Shown in pieces: positions 7,693-17,071 of a stretch of 62,561 nt of DNA (its first letter is position 1; every line of letters begins with the position of its first letter). The stretch is from the NCBI GenBank assembly GCA_964513655.1, contig CAZENQ010000008.1:1-62561 (forward strand), in the 5' to 3' direction. Below the pieces are notes generated by a model. The model was given only the letters and a program-made list of their open reading frames with translations, searched no databases and was not told the origin of the DNA. The stretch comes from G020350405 sp964513655 (GTDB lineage Bacteria; Planctomycetota; Phycisphaerae; Sedimentisphaerales; Anaerobacaceae). The translations under genes were made by a program, and so were the position numbers.

Positions 7693-8589
7693 TTGGAAGA
7701 AGCAATTGCCAAAGCCGGCGCCCTTATTGAGGCGATGGAGTATATTCGGAAGTTTCGCGGCCGAATCGTGGTGGTTAAACTCGGCGGAAGCGTCCTTGAC
7801 GATGCCGGTCTGCAAAAGAAGCTGCTGACCGACATCGCGTTTATGGCGACGGTGGGGATGCAGCCTGTTATCGTTCACGGCGGGGGAAAGGCGATTACGA
7901 AGGCGATGAACGATGCGGGTTTAGAGCCGGTGTGGGTACAGGGCCTGCGGTATACGGATGAGCGGGCGCTGAATATAGCAGAGCACACGCTTGTGAATGC
8001 AATCAATGTCCCCATCTGTGAGGCTCTCAAAGAGTTAGGCTGTTACCCGACGGGGCTGCACTCGCTAAGCAGTTGTGTGTTGTTTGCGGAAACTCTGCGC
8101 TTAGAGGGTGAGGACGGGCGGAAGGTGGATTTGGGCCTGGTCGGAGAGGTAAGCGAGGTGAACGGGCATCTACTGAAGACGCTGTGTGCTGACGGTACTA
8201 TACCCGTCATTGCGTCGGTTGCACAGGACAAGAGCGGGGGCAAGCTAAATGTTAATGCCGACAGTGCGGCGGGTAAGGTCGCGGCAACACTACAGGCGGA
8301 GAAGCTTGTAGTAGTAAGCGACACACACGGGGTACGAAAGGACGTCAACAACCCGGAGAGCTGGGTGCCGAGTCTGGATGAGAAGCAAATAAAGGATATG
8401 ATTGCTGCCGGGATAATCGGCGACGCCATGCTGCCGAAGGTCGAGGCGTGTATCACGGCATTGGACGGCGGAGTTAATAAGGCGCATATTATCGATGGGC
8501 GGATTGAGCATTCGCTGCTGTTGGAAATCTATACCGATAAGGGCGTTGGAACGCAGATCATTAAGAATTTAGAAGGTAAAGGGACATGA
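7693..8589 (+). CDS. argB: Acetylglutamate kinase
   Basis: ArgB phosphorylates N-acetylglutamate, the second step of arginine synthesis. Diagnostic segments are VVKLGGSVLD, IVHGGGKAITKAM, NVNADSAAGKVA and the C-terminal LLLEIYTDKGVGTQI. I chose TTG at 7693 (MEEAIAKAG), which gives the usual ArgB N-terminus and has GAGG 8 bases upstream; TTG at 7654 is an in-frame alternative adding 13 residues. The stop overlaps the argD start by 4 bases (ATGA), so argB-argD-argF form one translationally coupled operon. The KVEACITAL segment is intact. Confidence 0.95.
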   Translation: MEEAIAKAGALIEAMEYIRKFRGRIVVVKLGGSVLDDAGLQKKLLTDIAFMATVGMQPVIVHGGGKAITKAMNDAGLEPVWVQGLRYTDERALNIAEHTLVNAINVPICEALKELGCYPTGLHSLSSCVLFAETLRLEGEDGRKVDLGLVGEVSEVNGHLLKTLCADGTIPVIASVAQDKSGGKLNVNADSAAGKVAATLQAEKLVVVSDTHGVRKDVNNPESWVPSLDEKQIKDMIAAGIIGDAMLPKVEACITALDGGVNKAHIIDGRIEHSLLLEIYTDKGVGTQIIKNLEGKGT

Positions 8590-9770
8590 CTACAGAGGAG
8601 ACGATAGATTTGTTTGATAAGTATGTTATCGGGAATTATCCGCGTTTGCCGCGGGTCATTGTCCGGGGACAGGGGTGCTACTGTTTCGATGCGGACGGTA
8701 ACAAGATACTGGATATGTTTCCCGGCTGGGCGGTAAGCGCGATAGGTCACTGCCATCCGAAGGTGGTCGAGGCGATACGCAAGCAGGCGGGCGAGCTTCT
8801 GCATATAGATAACACGCTGTATTCGGAGCCGCAGGGCAAGTTGGCGAAGCTGTTGAGTGAGCGGGCGTTCGGGGGCAAGAGCTTTTTCTGCAACAGCGGT
8901 GCGGAGGCGAATGAGGCGGCGCTGAAGTTAGCACGGCTGCATACCCCGGAGGAAAAATACAAGTTCATTACGGCCGAAGGCAGCTTTCACGGGCGGACTT
9001 TCGCGACGATGACGGCGACGGCCCAGCCAAAGCACCATGAGGGTCTGCTGCCTCTGCTGCCGGGCTTTGTTTATGTGCCATTTAATGACATTGAGGCAAT
9101 GGAGGAGGCATTCAGTGGTGAGGTTGCCGCGGTCATGGTCGAGCCGATTCAGGGCGAAGGTGGGATAAATATTCCCAGGAGTGAATACCTGCAGGCGGTG
9201 CGGCGACTCTGCGATGAAAATGGAGCGGTTCTGATATTCGACGAGGTTACGACGGGGATGGGCCGAACCGGCAAATGGTTCGCGTACCAGCATTTTGACG
9301 TTGAGCCGGACATTATGACAATGGCAAAGGCGCTGGGGGGAGGTATGGCAATAGGAGCAATGATGGCCAGAGAAGAGGTAGCGGCGTCGCTGGTTCCGGG
9401 TAAGCACGCAACGACATTCGGCGGTAACTGTCTGGCGTGCGCGGCGGCGGTCGCGGTCATCGAGGCGATAGAGGAAGAGAAGCTTTTGGAAAACGCCGTT
9501 GAAACTGGGAAATACGCGCAAGAGAAACTTAGCCAGCTGAAGGAGAAACATTCGATTATAGACCATGTGCGGGGCGTCGGACTGATGATTGGCGTTCAGC
9601 TGACGGGGCCGGGGGCGGAGATAGTGGATAAGTGTCTGGAGAAAGGGCTACGGATAAACTGCACGCAGGGTACGGTAATACGGTTTATGCCGCCGATGGT
9701 CGCGGGGCGTAAAGAAATTGACGAGGCAGTTGATATTTTTGATGGTGTTTTGACTGAGAGCGCGAAATGA
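8586..9770 (+). CDS. argD: Acetylornithine aminotransferase
   Basis: This PLP enzyme converts N-acetylglutamate semialdehyde to N-acetylornithine. The class-III aminotransferase signature is clear: NSGAEANEAALKLAR for cofactor phosphate, VMVEPIQGEGG, LIFDEVTTGMGRTG, and the PLP lysine in MAKALGGG. Length (394 residues) is normal. It overlaps argB and argF by ATGA junctions at both ends, which suggests coupled translation. A succinyldiaminopimelate role (DapC) is possible for this family, but the operon favours arginine. Confidence 0.95.
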   Translation: MTTEETIDLFDKYVIGNYPRLPRVIVRGQGCYCFDADGNKILDMFPGWAVSAIGHCHPKVVEAIRKQAGELLHIDNTLYSEPQGKLAKLLSERAFGGKSFFCNSGAEANEAALKLARLHTPEEKYKFITAEGSFHGRTFATMTATAQPKHHEGLLPLLPGFVYVPFNDIEAMEEAFSGEVAAVMVEPIQGEGGINIPRSEYLQAVRRLCDENGAVLIFDEVTTGMGRTGKWFAYQHFDVEPDIMTMAKALGGGMAIGAMMAREEVAASLVPGKHATTFGGNCLACAAAVAVIEAIEEEKLLENAVETGKYAQEKLSQLKEKHSIIDHVRGVGLMIGVQLTGPGAEIVDKCLEKGLRINCTQGTVIRFMPPMVAGRKEIDEAVDIFDGVLTESAK

Positions 9771-10678
9771 AGGATTTTCTCTCGATAAGTGAATGTTCAG
9801 CAGAGGAATTAGGCGAGCTGCTGAATTTAAGCTCGCAACTGAAGAGGTTGTACAAAGCGGGCAGCCGGGACACGTGCCTTAGCGGGAAGGTTTTGGCGAT
9901 GCTTTTCGAGAAGCCGAGCCTTCGGACGCGGATTAGCTTTCAGGTGGCAATGACGGATTTGGGCGGCAATGCGATTTACGTTAAGCCCGAGGACATCGGC
10001 GGGATCGGGAAGCGCGAGCCGGTCAAGGACATCGCGAGGGTGCTGAGCCGGTACGTCGATGGGATAATGGCGCGGACGTTCGAGCACAACACGGTCACCG
10101 AATTAGTGGAGTTCGCGACGGTGCCGGTAATCAACGCTCTTACGGACTGGTCGCATCCATGTCAGGCAATGGCCGATGTGCTTACTATTCAAGAGCATTC
10201 AGAGAAACTGGAGGGGGTGAAGATTGCGTTTATCGGTGACGGCAATAACGTTGCGCGGTCGCTGGCTTTCGCGTGCGCGAAGCTCGGTATGAAAATGGTT
10301 ATTGCAGCGCCGGCCGAGTACGAGTTGGACGCTGAGACGATAGCAAAGGCAAATGAGGTTTCAGCGGGGAGCGTGAGTCAGATAAACGATCCTACGCAGG
10401 CCGTTGCCGGCGCCGATATTATATATACGGATACGTGGGTGAGCATGGGGCAGGAAGAGGAGAAGCAGAAACGGATTAAGGACTTCGAGGGCTTTCAGGT
10501 CAACGCGGAACTGCTGAAGTCGGCGCCCGAGGGTGCGAAGATTATGCACTGTCTGCCGGCCAATCGGGGGCTTGAGATTACGGATGAGGTTGCCGAGTCG
10601 GCCAATTCGATTATATTTGACCAGTCGGAGAATCGATTGGCCTTCCAGCGGGCTTTGCTAAAGAAATTGCTGAGTTAG
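9767..10678 (+). CDS. argF: Ornithine carbamoyltransferase
   Basis: Makes citrulline from ornithine and carbamoyl phosphate. The carbamoyl-phosphate site is EKPSLRTRISF (SLRTR in place of STRTR, a known variant), followed by HPCQAMADVLT, the ornithine loop DTWVSMGQE and the catalytic HCLPA. Length (303 residues) is standard. It is the last gene of the ATGA-linked argB-argD-argF unit. argC, argJ, argG and argH are not in the window. Confidence 0.95.
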   Translation: MKDFLSISECSAEELGELLNLSSQLKRLYKAGSRDTCLSGKVLAMLFEKPSLRTRISFQVAMTDLGGNAIYVKPEDIGGIGKREPVKDIARVLSRYVDGIMARTFEHNTVTELVEFATVPVINALTDWSHPCQAMADVLTIQEHSEKLEGVKIAFIGDGNNVARSLAFACAKLGMKMVIAAPAEYELDAETIAKANEVSAGSVSQINDPTQAVAGADIIYTDTWVSMGQEEEKQKRIKDFEGFQVNAELLKSAPEGAKIMHCLPANRGLEITDEVAESANSIIFDQSENRLAFQRALLKKLLS

Positions 10679-10719
10679 TTCTGCTTTTTGCTGCCAACGT
10701 GGTCACAGGAGAAAAAGGC

Positions 10720-11262
10720 GTGAATTTCAAAATTAACAATGTCGAACATTACACATCACCCTCCGGGTTGAATGCAGATGAGATTCTAAACGCCTACGGT
10801 ACTTCTCTGGTGGACATGAAAAACGCCATGAAGAAAAAAACATTTGTTCATTGTCACATTGATAAAGGTTTTCAGATGGATTTAGCCGAGCAACTTGAGA
10901 CTCTTTTGAAATTACTCTTCCGGAGCGGGGGATCCTACTTATATATGGACGGATACTCTCCGGCGATGCGCGAGACGCCGGATGTTGAGGTAGGCCAAAA
11001 GGGGTGCGCAAAAAGAATATTCATAGAAATAGAGTTTAGGCCAAACGAACATAAGGACATTGTAAAGTTTTTAATAGGACACAAGAAACAAACTCTTGAA
11101 CTTGGAATTCTGATTGTTGCAATAAATAGAGAAGCAATAAACAGGAAATATTCCACCATGCCTGAATACGAAAAGTGCAGGAAAACTATCGAGGAGTTAC
11201 AGTCTGACTGCCCTATACTGGTTATGGGAATAGACGGCAACTGGGTTCCAGCAGAGGGATGA
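10720..11262 (+). CDS. Unknown protein, possibly PD-(D/E)XK nuclease-like
   Basis: No certain family. The start is GTG at 10720, with AGGAG 8 bases upstream (180 residues); GTG at 10699 is possible. A central stretch, IFIEIEF, is followed by a basic helix (HKDIVKFLIGHKKQTLELG) and a strand, LGILIVAIN. This order resembles the core of BglII-type restriction endonucleases (E-x-E after an upstream Asp). The likeness is structural guesswork from motifs, and no methyltransferase is nearby. It follows argF on the same strand by about 40 bases and has lower GC than its neighbours, which could mean transfer. Confidence 0.6.
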   Translation: MNFKINNVEHYTSPSGLNADEILNAYGTSLVDMKNAMKKKTFVHCHIDKGFQMDLAEQLETLLKLLFRSGGSYLYMDGYSPAMRETPDVEVGQKGCAKRIFIEIEFRPNEHKDIVKFLIGHKKQTLELGILIVAINREAINRKYSTMPEYEKCRKTIEELQSDCPILVMGIDGNWVPAEG

Positions 11263-11307
11263 AGATGTGAACGTGAGCAGGATAAATCTAAACCGCAGGT
11301 ATTCGGA

Positions 11308-11589
11308 ATGATGGACGACGAATATCCTCCAGACTACATCAAAGAAAACTACGAAGTATTCGACAGATTTACTTTTGATTATCTTTTCAAGAGACTACTG
11401 GCGGACGGTTATGACCACGAAGAGGCAAAAGACATAATACTGTATAACTGCGCACTGAGTACCTTAGTAACCCAGGAGAGGCTGGATAATGAGTATTATT
11501 TGGAAATGTCGGTAGACAACGGAATGGCCCCTGATCTTCTGGATATGTATAGAGAAGAATTCAATAAGGGTGTGTTTAACGAGAACTAA
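11308..11589 (+). CDS. Small acidic protein of unknown function
   Basis: A 93-residue acidic, largely helical protein with no signal peptide or membrane span. The middle reads DYLFKRLLADGYDHEEAKDIILYNCALSTLV. The pattern resembles short helical proteins with a D/E-E-A helix, but I recognise no family. Two ATGs stand in tandem (11308, 11311). It lies 45 bases after the unknown gene at 10720 on the same strand, and both have the lower GC of this patch, so the two may be a pair. Confidence 0.6.
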   Translation: MMDDEYPPDYIKENYEVFDRFTFDYLFKRLLADGYDHEEAKDIILYNCALSTLVTQERLDNEYYLEMSVDNGMAPDLLDMYREEFNKGVFNEN

Positions 11590-11611
11590 GGGGATTTCTC
11601 TTTTGTGTCTT

Positions 11612-12238
11612 ATGTCCGGGAAGAGCAGAAAGATTCTTGTTGCGAGCGGCAATCCGGGGAAATTAGCTGAGTTGAGGGCTATGCTTGGCGGGGGGATTCG
11701 GTGGGTAGGTCTTAGTGATTTTCCAGATGTTGGTGAGATTGAGGAAGACGGGGAGACTTTTTCGGAGAATGCGCAGAAGAAGGCGACGGGGTATGCGCGG
11801 GCGAGTGGTCTTTGGACGATTGCGGATGATTCAGGGTTAGTGGTTGATGCGCTTGGGGGACAGCCGGGGGTGAAGAGCGCGCGATTTTCCGGTGCGAAGG
11901 ACAAGGACAGGACTCTGATAGACCATAAGAATATTGCAAAGGTACTAAAACTTCTCGAAGGGGTACCGGAAGAAAAGAGGACGGCGAGGTTTGTATGCTG
12001 TTTGTGTTTAGCCAGTCCGGAGGAGGTTTTGGCTGAGGTTGAAGGGAGATTGGAGGGGCTTATAGGCCAAGAGGAGGCGGGGGAAAATGGTTTCGGCTAT
12101 GACCCGATATTCTTTGTGCCGGAGCTGGATAAAACCGTTGCGCAGCTGACCCGTGAAGAAAAGAACGCAATCAGCCACCGCGGCAACGCCATACGGAAGT
12201 TAAAGCCGATGCTGGATGAGCTTTTGGGAAGAGGTTAA
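11612..12238 (+). CDS. rdgB: Non-canonical purine NTP pyrophosphatase (RdgB/HAM1)
   Basis: Cleans ITP, dITP and XTP from the nucleotide pool by hydrolysis to the monophosphate. Family landmarks are ILVASGNPGKLAEL at the N-terminus, TFSENAQKKA, WTIADDSGLVVDALGG, GFGYDPIFFVP and the terminal SHRGNAIRKL. ATG at 11612 gives the normal N-terminus; TTG at 11603 is better placed for AGGGGA at 11587-11592. The stop shares a TTAA with the convergent gene at 12235, so the two coding regions overlap by 4 bases. Confidence 0.94.
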   Translation: MSGKSRKILVASGNPGKLAELRAMLGGGIRWVGLSDFPDVGEIEEDGETFSENAQKKATGYARASGLWTIADDSGLVVDALGGQPGVKSARFSGAKDKDRTLIDHKNIAKVLKLLEGVPEEKRTARFVCCLCLASPEEVLAEVEGRLEGLIGQEEAGENGFGYDPIFFVPELDKTVAQLTREEKNAISHRGNAIRKLKPMLDELLGRG

Positions 12239-14211
12239 CCGATTGCAATTTTGGTTCTGCGTAATGGCCTGAGATTTACTCTCGGTTTCCGCGGCCGGGC
12301 AGGTTTTGGAGGCGGGTTGTCTATCACTTTTATTGTATCTATCCCCATGAACTCTGTTCCGTCGGTGAGCCGGCCGGTGATTGTCAGCTCGACGCGGCCG
12401 GAGCCCAAGATATCCTGGAGGTTCCGGCGGCTAAAAAAGGCTACGGCGCCAGGTGCCCCGCTATGGATGCGGAATGAGGCAGTTTTAATCTCGTCCTCGA
12501 GAAGGATGGTGTCGGGGTCGATGTCGGCGGCGTTGTAGCCGTCGGGCAGGGAGATGTGGCAGGTGAGCCATTTACCCTGGCTTCGCAGATTGATGGTTCT
12601 GGGTCTGATGTTGATTTGTGCGACGAGCGGCAGGGGGTACTCATAAGCGCCCATATCGACTGCGTAGCCGGTGACGCGGGGATTTCCATCAAGGTCGGTT
12701 TTGTTCGGCCCGGGGCTATAGTTGGGGTCGCCGGCGTCAACGCACGGGGAGGTTTCCAAAAGATGATAATCGCCATCCACCCAGGAGTCATCCCAAATAT
12801 AGTTGGGTGTACCGTTGTGGTCCCAGTAACCACATGTGACAAAGCATGGGTCGGCATCGATGTTGCCCGGTCCCCTGTTCAATGTAGACCAGCTGCCGAC
12901 AAACACATTATCTTGGCCACCCTGGAGGTCAGTGTAGCTTAGGGTAAGTGTGCAGGGATTATGCGAGTGTGTACTTGTTAGGCCTATTTGAGAGCCAGTC
13001 TCAGCCCTGTTGTCCCACAGGATACAGTTTGTCATAGCAGCATTGCTTTCATAACAGTGTATCCCCCCTCCAGTGGTAGCCGAATTGCCTGTGATGGTGC
13101 AGTTCGTAATCGTTGGACTACTGTATCGGCAGATGATTGCACCACCGACCCAGTTGGCCGAGTTTCCACTTATTACGCAGTTGGTAATAAGAGGGTCGCC
13201 ACCCAAGCATTCAATTCCGCCACCACTGCCTGAGATTGCGTCGGCGTGGTTGCCCGTTATGATGCAGTCGGTGATAACAGGACTGCTGTCTAAGCAGAGG
13301 ATTCCGCCGGCTGAGCTGGCCGTGTTATTGCTAATTGTACAGTTCTTAATAGTCGGACTACTCTCGGAGCAGAGGATACCACCAGCACTCATATGGTAAC
13401 CAGCCGTGATTGTAAAACCGTCCAGCACCGAGTTTGCATCTTCGCCATTGTGAAAATAGAAGCCACGGCTGAGGTTTTGGCAATCTATTACGCAGGATTC
13501 AGGGCCGTTCTGGGATTTGACGATGATGGCCTTACCGCGAAAGTCGATGCCACGGTCGGGCTCGCTGGTATACGCGCCATCGGCAACGATAACAGTATCG
13601 CCATCAAATGTGGCGTCGATGGCTGTTTGAATGGCGGCGAAGGCTGTTTCAGGACTCAGACCATCGTTGTTATCGTTTCCGTCGGCAGCGTCCACATAGT
13701 AGAGCTTCGGTTGCCGTGCCATTATCTCGATGGTAACGGAGACCTTCGTGTTCTCGTACTGGCCCGAACCGGCGTGTAGTCCACCAATCACAGTGTATTG
13801 TCCCGGACTTACCAAGTTACCGTCACGGTCTGACATATCCCATATACCGGGAGGGTCGTAATCAGGAAACTCCTTATACTCGCCGGAGGCCAGTGTAAAC
13901 CCAGTTCCGAACATCCACCAAGCCTCCACCGCTGTCCATATATTCTCTCCATCTTTTTCCACCCAGAAGTTCCACTCCGGCGACATGCTAAAAGCAAATG
14001 TTACGTCCTCGTCCCTCAGATTAGTCACCTTATAGAGCATCTCCACATCTTCGCCCAGAATGTAAACAGCCTTGTCGGTATGGACGTAGTATTCTATGCC
14101 ATCTTTAACTATAGAATTTGAATTAACTGAGTTTGCCAGTGTCTGAGAAGTTATGCAGAGAATCAGAAGTGCTGCGAGGGAGAGAAGGCTGAATTTTATT
14201 TTTGGTTTCAT
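12235..14211 (-). CDS. Secreted protein: BsuPI-like domain plus right-handed beta-helix
   Basis: The start at ATG 14211 has AAAGGG upstream and gives a signal peptide ending near SQTLA. Residues about 40-165 look like a BsuPI proteinase-inhibitor-type beta domain (VYILGEDVEMLYKVTNLRDE ... SPGQYTVIGGL). A beta-helix follows (LYYVDAADGNDNNDG, then repeats of the type SPTIKNCTISNN.ASSAGGI), closing with the usual SPCVDAGDPN and DMGAYEY. The last 120 residues include a C-terminal beta module and a basic Pro-rich tail (PPPKPARPRKPR). Role inferred: extracellular adhesion or polysaccharide handling. No PEP-CTERM or dockerin is seen. Confidence 0.85.
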   Translation of the reverse strand: MKPKIKFSLLSLAALLILCITSQTLANSVNSNSIVKDGIEYYVHTDKAVYILGEDVEMLYKVTNLRDEDVTFAFSMSPEWNFWVEKDGENIWTAVEAWWMFGTGFTLASGEYKEFPDYDPPGIWDMSDRDGNLVSPGQYTVIGGLHAGSGQYENTKVSVTIEIMARQPKLYYVDAADGNDNNDGLSPETAFAAIQTAIDATFDGDTVIVADGAYTSEPDRGIDFRGKAIIVKSQNGPESCVIDCQNLSRGFYFHNGEDANSVLDGFTITAGYHMSAGGILCSESSPTIKNCTISNNTASSAGGILCLDSSPVITDCIITGNHADAISGSGGGIECLGGDPLITNCVISGNSANWVGGAIICRYSSPTITNCTITGNSATTGGGIHCYESNAAMTNCILWDNRAETGSQIGLTSTHSHNPCTLTLSYTDLQGGQDNVFVGSWSTLNRGPGNIDADPCFVTCGYWDHNGTPNYIWDDSWVDGDYHLLETSPCVDAGDPNYSPGPNKTDLDGNPRVTGYAVDMGAYEYPLPLVAQINIRPRTINLRSQGKWLTCHISLPDGYNAADIDPDTILLEDEIKTASFRIHSGAPGAVAFFSRRNLQDILGSGRVELTITGRLTDGTEFMGIDTIKVIDNPPPKPARPRKPRVNLRPLRRTKIAIG

Positions 14212-14556
14212 AATTAGCCCTTTCGTTATGATTAGCCTGCTTTCGGCTTGTAAGATGCGCAAAAGCGGCTTGCTGCTGCGTTAATTTTCGTTTTTTTCTC
14301 CGGTAGCCAGTTGTGGAGATATTATACGAGAAAGGGAGTCGAAATGCAAGGAAAAAATCCTGGTGAAATCACGGGTTGGCGCTGAAAAAACGACCGTTGA
14401 CGGCGTTGGAAATGCGAAAGAAGGGATGCACCGGAGGGGTTTGAAATTGATTTTACTTGACAATTTTGTGGGCCACAGATATTTGTGCATTTTTAAGTTC
14501 TGTTGCCGAAATCGCCGATTGGTCGATAGTGATTCATTAGTTGGTGACCAAGTTTT
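14212..14556. other. Divergent spacer before topA
   Basis: 345 bases separate the leftward beta-helix gene from topA. A TTGACA at 14457-14462 could be a -35 box for topA, but the matching -10 (TATTTG at 17-base spacing) is poor. A direct run of small AT-rich motifs is present. No gene is seen. Confidence 0.4.
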
Positions 14557-16926
14557 ATGGCAAAGACGGGTACGAAAAAGTCGCTGGTTGTTGTTGAGTC
14601 GCCCGCGAAGGCCAAGACGATAAACAGGTACCTTGGTTCGGGGTATGAAGTGAAGGCGTCGATGGGTCATGTGAGGGACTTACCATCGAAGGGTTTGAAC
14701 GTAGATATAGAGAACGATTTTGCGCCGACGTATGAGATAACGCCGGGCAAGAGGCGCACGGTGACAAGCCTAAAGGCGGCGGCGAAGAAATGCGATAAGC
14801 TCTTTTTGGCGACCGACCTTGACCGGGAAGGCGAGGCAATCGCGTGGCATCTGGCGCAGATTTTAGGGGTACCGGAGGAGCGGACTTACCGAGTGATTTT
14901 CAATGCCATAACGCATTCGGCCATAAACCGTGCGTTTGGCGAGCCGGGCAGGATAGATACAGCCAAGGTGATGGCGCAGCAGGCGAGGCGGATACTGGAC
15001 AGGATAGTGGGTTATCAGATAAGCCCACTATTGTGGAAGAAGGTTGCGAGGGGTTTGAGCGCCGGCCGGGTTCAGTCGGTCGCCGTGAAGATCGTGGTCG
15101 AGAAGGAGCGGGAGATAAGGGATTTTAAGCAGGATGAATACTGGCTTATCCCTGCGGTCTTTACCACCGATTTGCAGAGTGATTATCATGGCGAATGGCT
15201 TGAGTTCGTCACACCTAAAACAGAGGAAGAAAAACCACCCACAGTAGCCGAGCAGAACAAGTGGCTGGCGGAGCGGAGTGCGTTTAAGTCGGAACTGGCG
15301 AAGGTGGGGGAGGAGAAGTTCGAAGCATCTAACAAGAAGGAGGCGGAGAAGGTATTCGCAGCGCTGGAGGGCGCGGAGTTCAAGGTGGCCGATGTTGAGA
15401 AGAAGGAATCGGTCTCGCAGCCGTCGCCGCCATTTATAACCTCGACGCTTCAGCAGGCGGCCGCGAGTCAGTTGGGCTTTGCCACGAAGAGGACCATGCG
15501 TGTGGCGCAGCAATTGTATGAAGGTATTGATGTGGGGTCGATGGGTTTTCTGGGCCTTATTACCTATATGAGGACGGACAGCACGCACCTTTCGAGCGAG
15601 GCGATAGGGGAAGCGCGCAATTATATCGGCAGGCACATCGGCGAGGAGTATCTGCCTGAGAAGGCGCGGGTTTATGCGGCTAAGAAAGGCGCGCAGCAGG
15701 CGCATGAGGCGATTCGGCCGACGGACGTTGATTTGACGCCGCCGGACATAGAATCATTTCTCAGCGACGAACAGTTTAAACTGTACGATTTGGTATGGCG
15801 GCGGTTTGTAGCGTGTCAGATGAAGCCGGCGAGATGGGACGTGACGAACCTGGACATCGTTGCTGAGACTTCGATAGGTAAGTGCTGGTATAAGGCAACG
15901 GGGCGGGTACTTGTCTTTGACGGTTTTAGCAAAATCTGGCCAACGAGTTCAAACGGACAGCAGCTGCCTGCGGTGAAGGCCGGGCAGAGTCTGGCGGTGG
16001 TTGATATAAGGTCCGAACAGCATTTCACCAAACCGCCCGCCCGGTACAGCGAGGCATCTCTGGTGAAGGCTCTGGAGAAGGAGGGCATCGGCCGGCCAAG
16101 CACTTATGCTGCAATCATAAGCACGATACAGGACCGCGGTTATGTCGAGCAGACGAAGAGGAGGTTCTTTGCCACGGATTTAGGGGAGGTGGTTACCGAC
16201 AAACTCAACGAGTACTTCCCGAGGATAATGGATATTGCGTTTACGAGATATATGGAAGAACAGTTAGACAAGATAGAGGAGCAGCGCCTGGAGTGGCTCG
16301 GTGTTTTGAAGGAATTTTACGGGCCATTTAAGGAGAGCCTGGAGACGGCGACGAAAGAGATGAAGCACGCCAAGGCGGAAGTTACGCCGAGCGAATATAC
16401 GTGTCCCAAGTGCGGCGAGGCGATGGTTTACAGGTTCGGGAAGAACGGGAAGTTCCTGAGCTGCTCGGCATACCCGAAGTGCAAATTCGGGTGCCCGTGC
16501 GACAAAGAAGGCAAGATGGTGGAGGAAAAGGTAAGTGAGCATAAATGCCCGAAGTGCGGCAGTGCAATGTTGAATAAGAGCGGACGATTCGGGCCGTTTT
16601 TGGGCTGCAGCGACTATCCGAACTGCAAGACGACTCTTAAATTAGACAAGGAGGGCAATGCCCTTCCGCCTGCGCCGCCGGCTGAGCCGACAGGAGTTAA
16701 ATGTTATAAGTGCAAGGAGGGCGAATTGGTAATCAGGCAGAGCAAGCGGGGGCCGTTTTTGGGGTGTAATAAGTTTCCGAAGTGCCGGACGATTATCAGT
16801 CACAAACAGTTAGACAAGCTGAAGCAACTGCAGGAGGGCGGGCAGTGGCCGCCTGAGACGTGGGAACAGGCCGATTTGCTCCTCGGCAGAAAGAAGGGGC
16901 GAAAGGCAAAAAGGCAGCCGACGTAA
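14557..16926 (+). CDS. topA: DNA topoisomerase I
   Basis: Type IA topoisomerase that relaxes negative supercoils. The TOPRIM domain opens the protein (LVVVESPAKAKTI, later TDLDREGEAIAWHL). The catalytic Tyr is in GLITYMRTDSTHLS at about residue 336, and KPPARYSEASLVKALE plus GIGRPSTYA follow. Three C-terminal zinc ribbons are complete (CPKCG..CSAYPKC at about 615-650, CPKCG..CSDYPNC at 665-695, CYKC..CNKFPKC at 712-745). Length (789 residues) is normal. The start has no strong ribosome-binding site. Confidence 0.97.
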   Translation: MAKTGTKKSLVVVESPAKAKTINRYLGSGYEVKASMGHVRDLPSKGLNVDIENDFAPTYEITPGKRRTVTSLKAAAKKCDKLFLATDLDREGEAIAWHLAQILGVPEERTYRVIFNAITHSAINRAFGEPGRIDTAKVMAQQARRILDRIVGYQISPLLWKKVARGLSAGRVQSVAVKIVVEKEREIRDFKQDEYWLIPAVFTTDLQSDYHGEWLEFVTPKTEEEKPPTVAEQNKWLAERSAFKSELAKVGEEKFEASNKKEAEKVFAALEGAEFKVADVEKKESVSQPSPPFITSTLQQAAASQLGFATKRTMRVAQQLYEGIDVGSMGFLGLITYMRTDSTHLSSEAIGEARNYIGRHIGEEYLPEKARVYAAKKGAQQAHEAIRPTDVDLTPPDIESFLSDEQFKLYDLVWRRFVACQMKPARWDVTNLDIVAETSIGKCWYKATGRVLVFDGFSKIWPTSSNGQQLPAVKAGQSLAVVDIRSEQHFTKPPARYSEASLVKALEKEGIGRPSTYAAIISTIQDRGYVEQTKRRFFATDLGEVVTDKLNEYFPRIMDIAFTRYMEEQLDKIEEQRLEWLGVLKEFYGPFKESLETATKEMKHAKAEVTPSEYTCPKCGEAMVYRFGKNGKFLSCSAYPKCKFGCPCDKEGKMVEEKVSEHKCPKCGSAMLNKSGRFGPFLGCSDYPNCKTTLKLDKEGNALPPAPPAEPTGVKCYKCKEGELVIRQSKRGPFLGCNKFPKCRTIISHKQLDKLKQLQEGGQWPPETWEQADLLLGRKKGRKAKRQPT

Positions 16927-17009
16927 AGATAATGGCTATATGGCTACTAAGCAGCCGCCATCACGGGTCTGAAAAACCTTCAGAATCAAGAAGTCACAAA
17001 CAAAATAGC

Positions 17010-17038
17010 TTTCCGTGGGGTATTAATAGTGGTATAAT
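17010..17038 (+). promoter_or_regulatory. Candidate promoter for the GroES-like gene
   Basis: TATAAT at 17033-17038 is a perfect -10 box. TTTCCG at 17010-17015 stands at 17-base spacing as a weak -35. Transcription would start about 25-30 bases before the ATG at 17072. Confidence 0.5.
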
Positions 17039-17071
17039 AGAGCAGGTTATTTTTGCGGAAACGATCGCAAA

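Noticed and set aside
7530..7835. N-terminal extension of msrA
   Set aside because: The added residues mirror argB on the other strand; the signal peptide begins at 7529.
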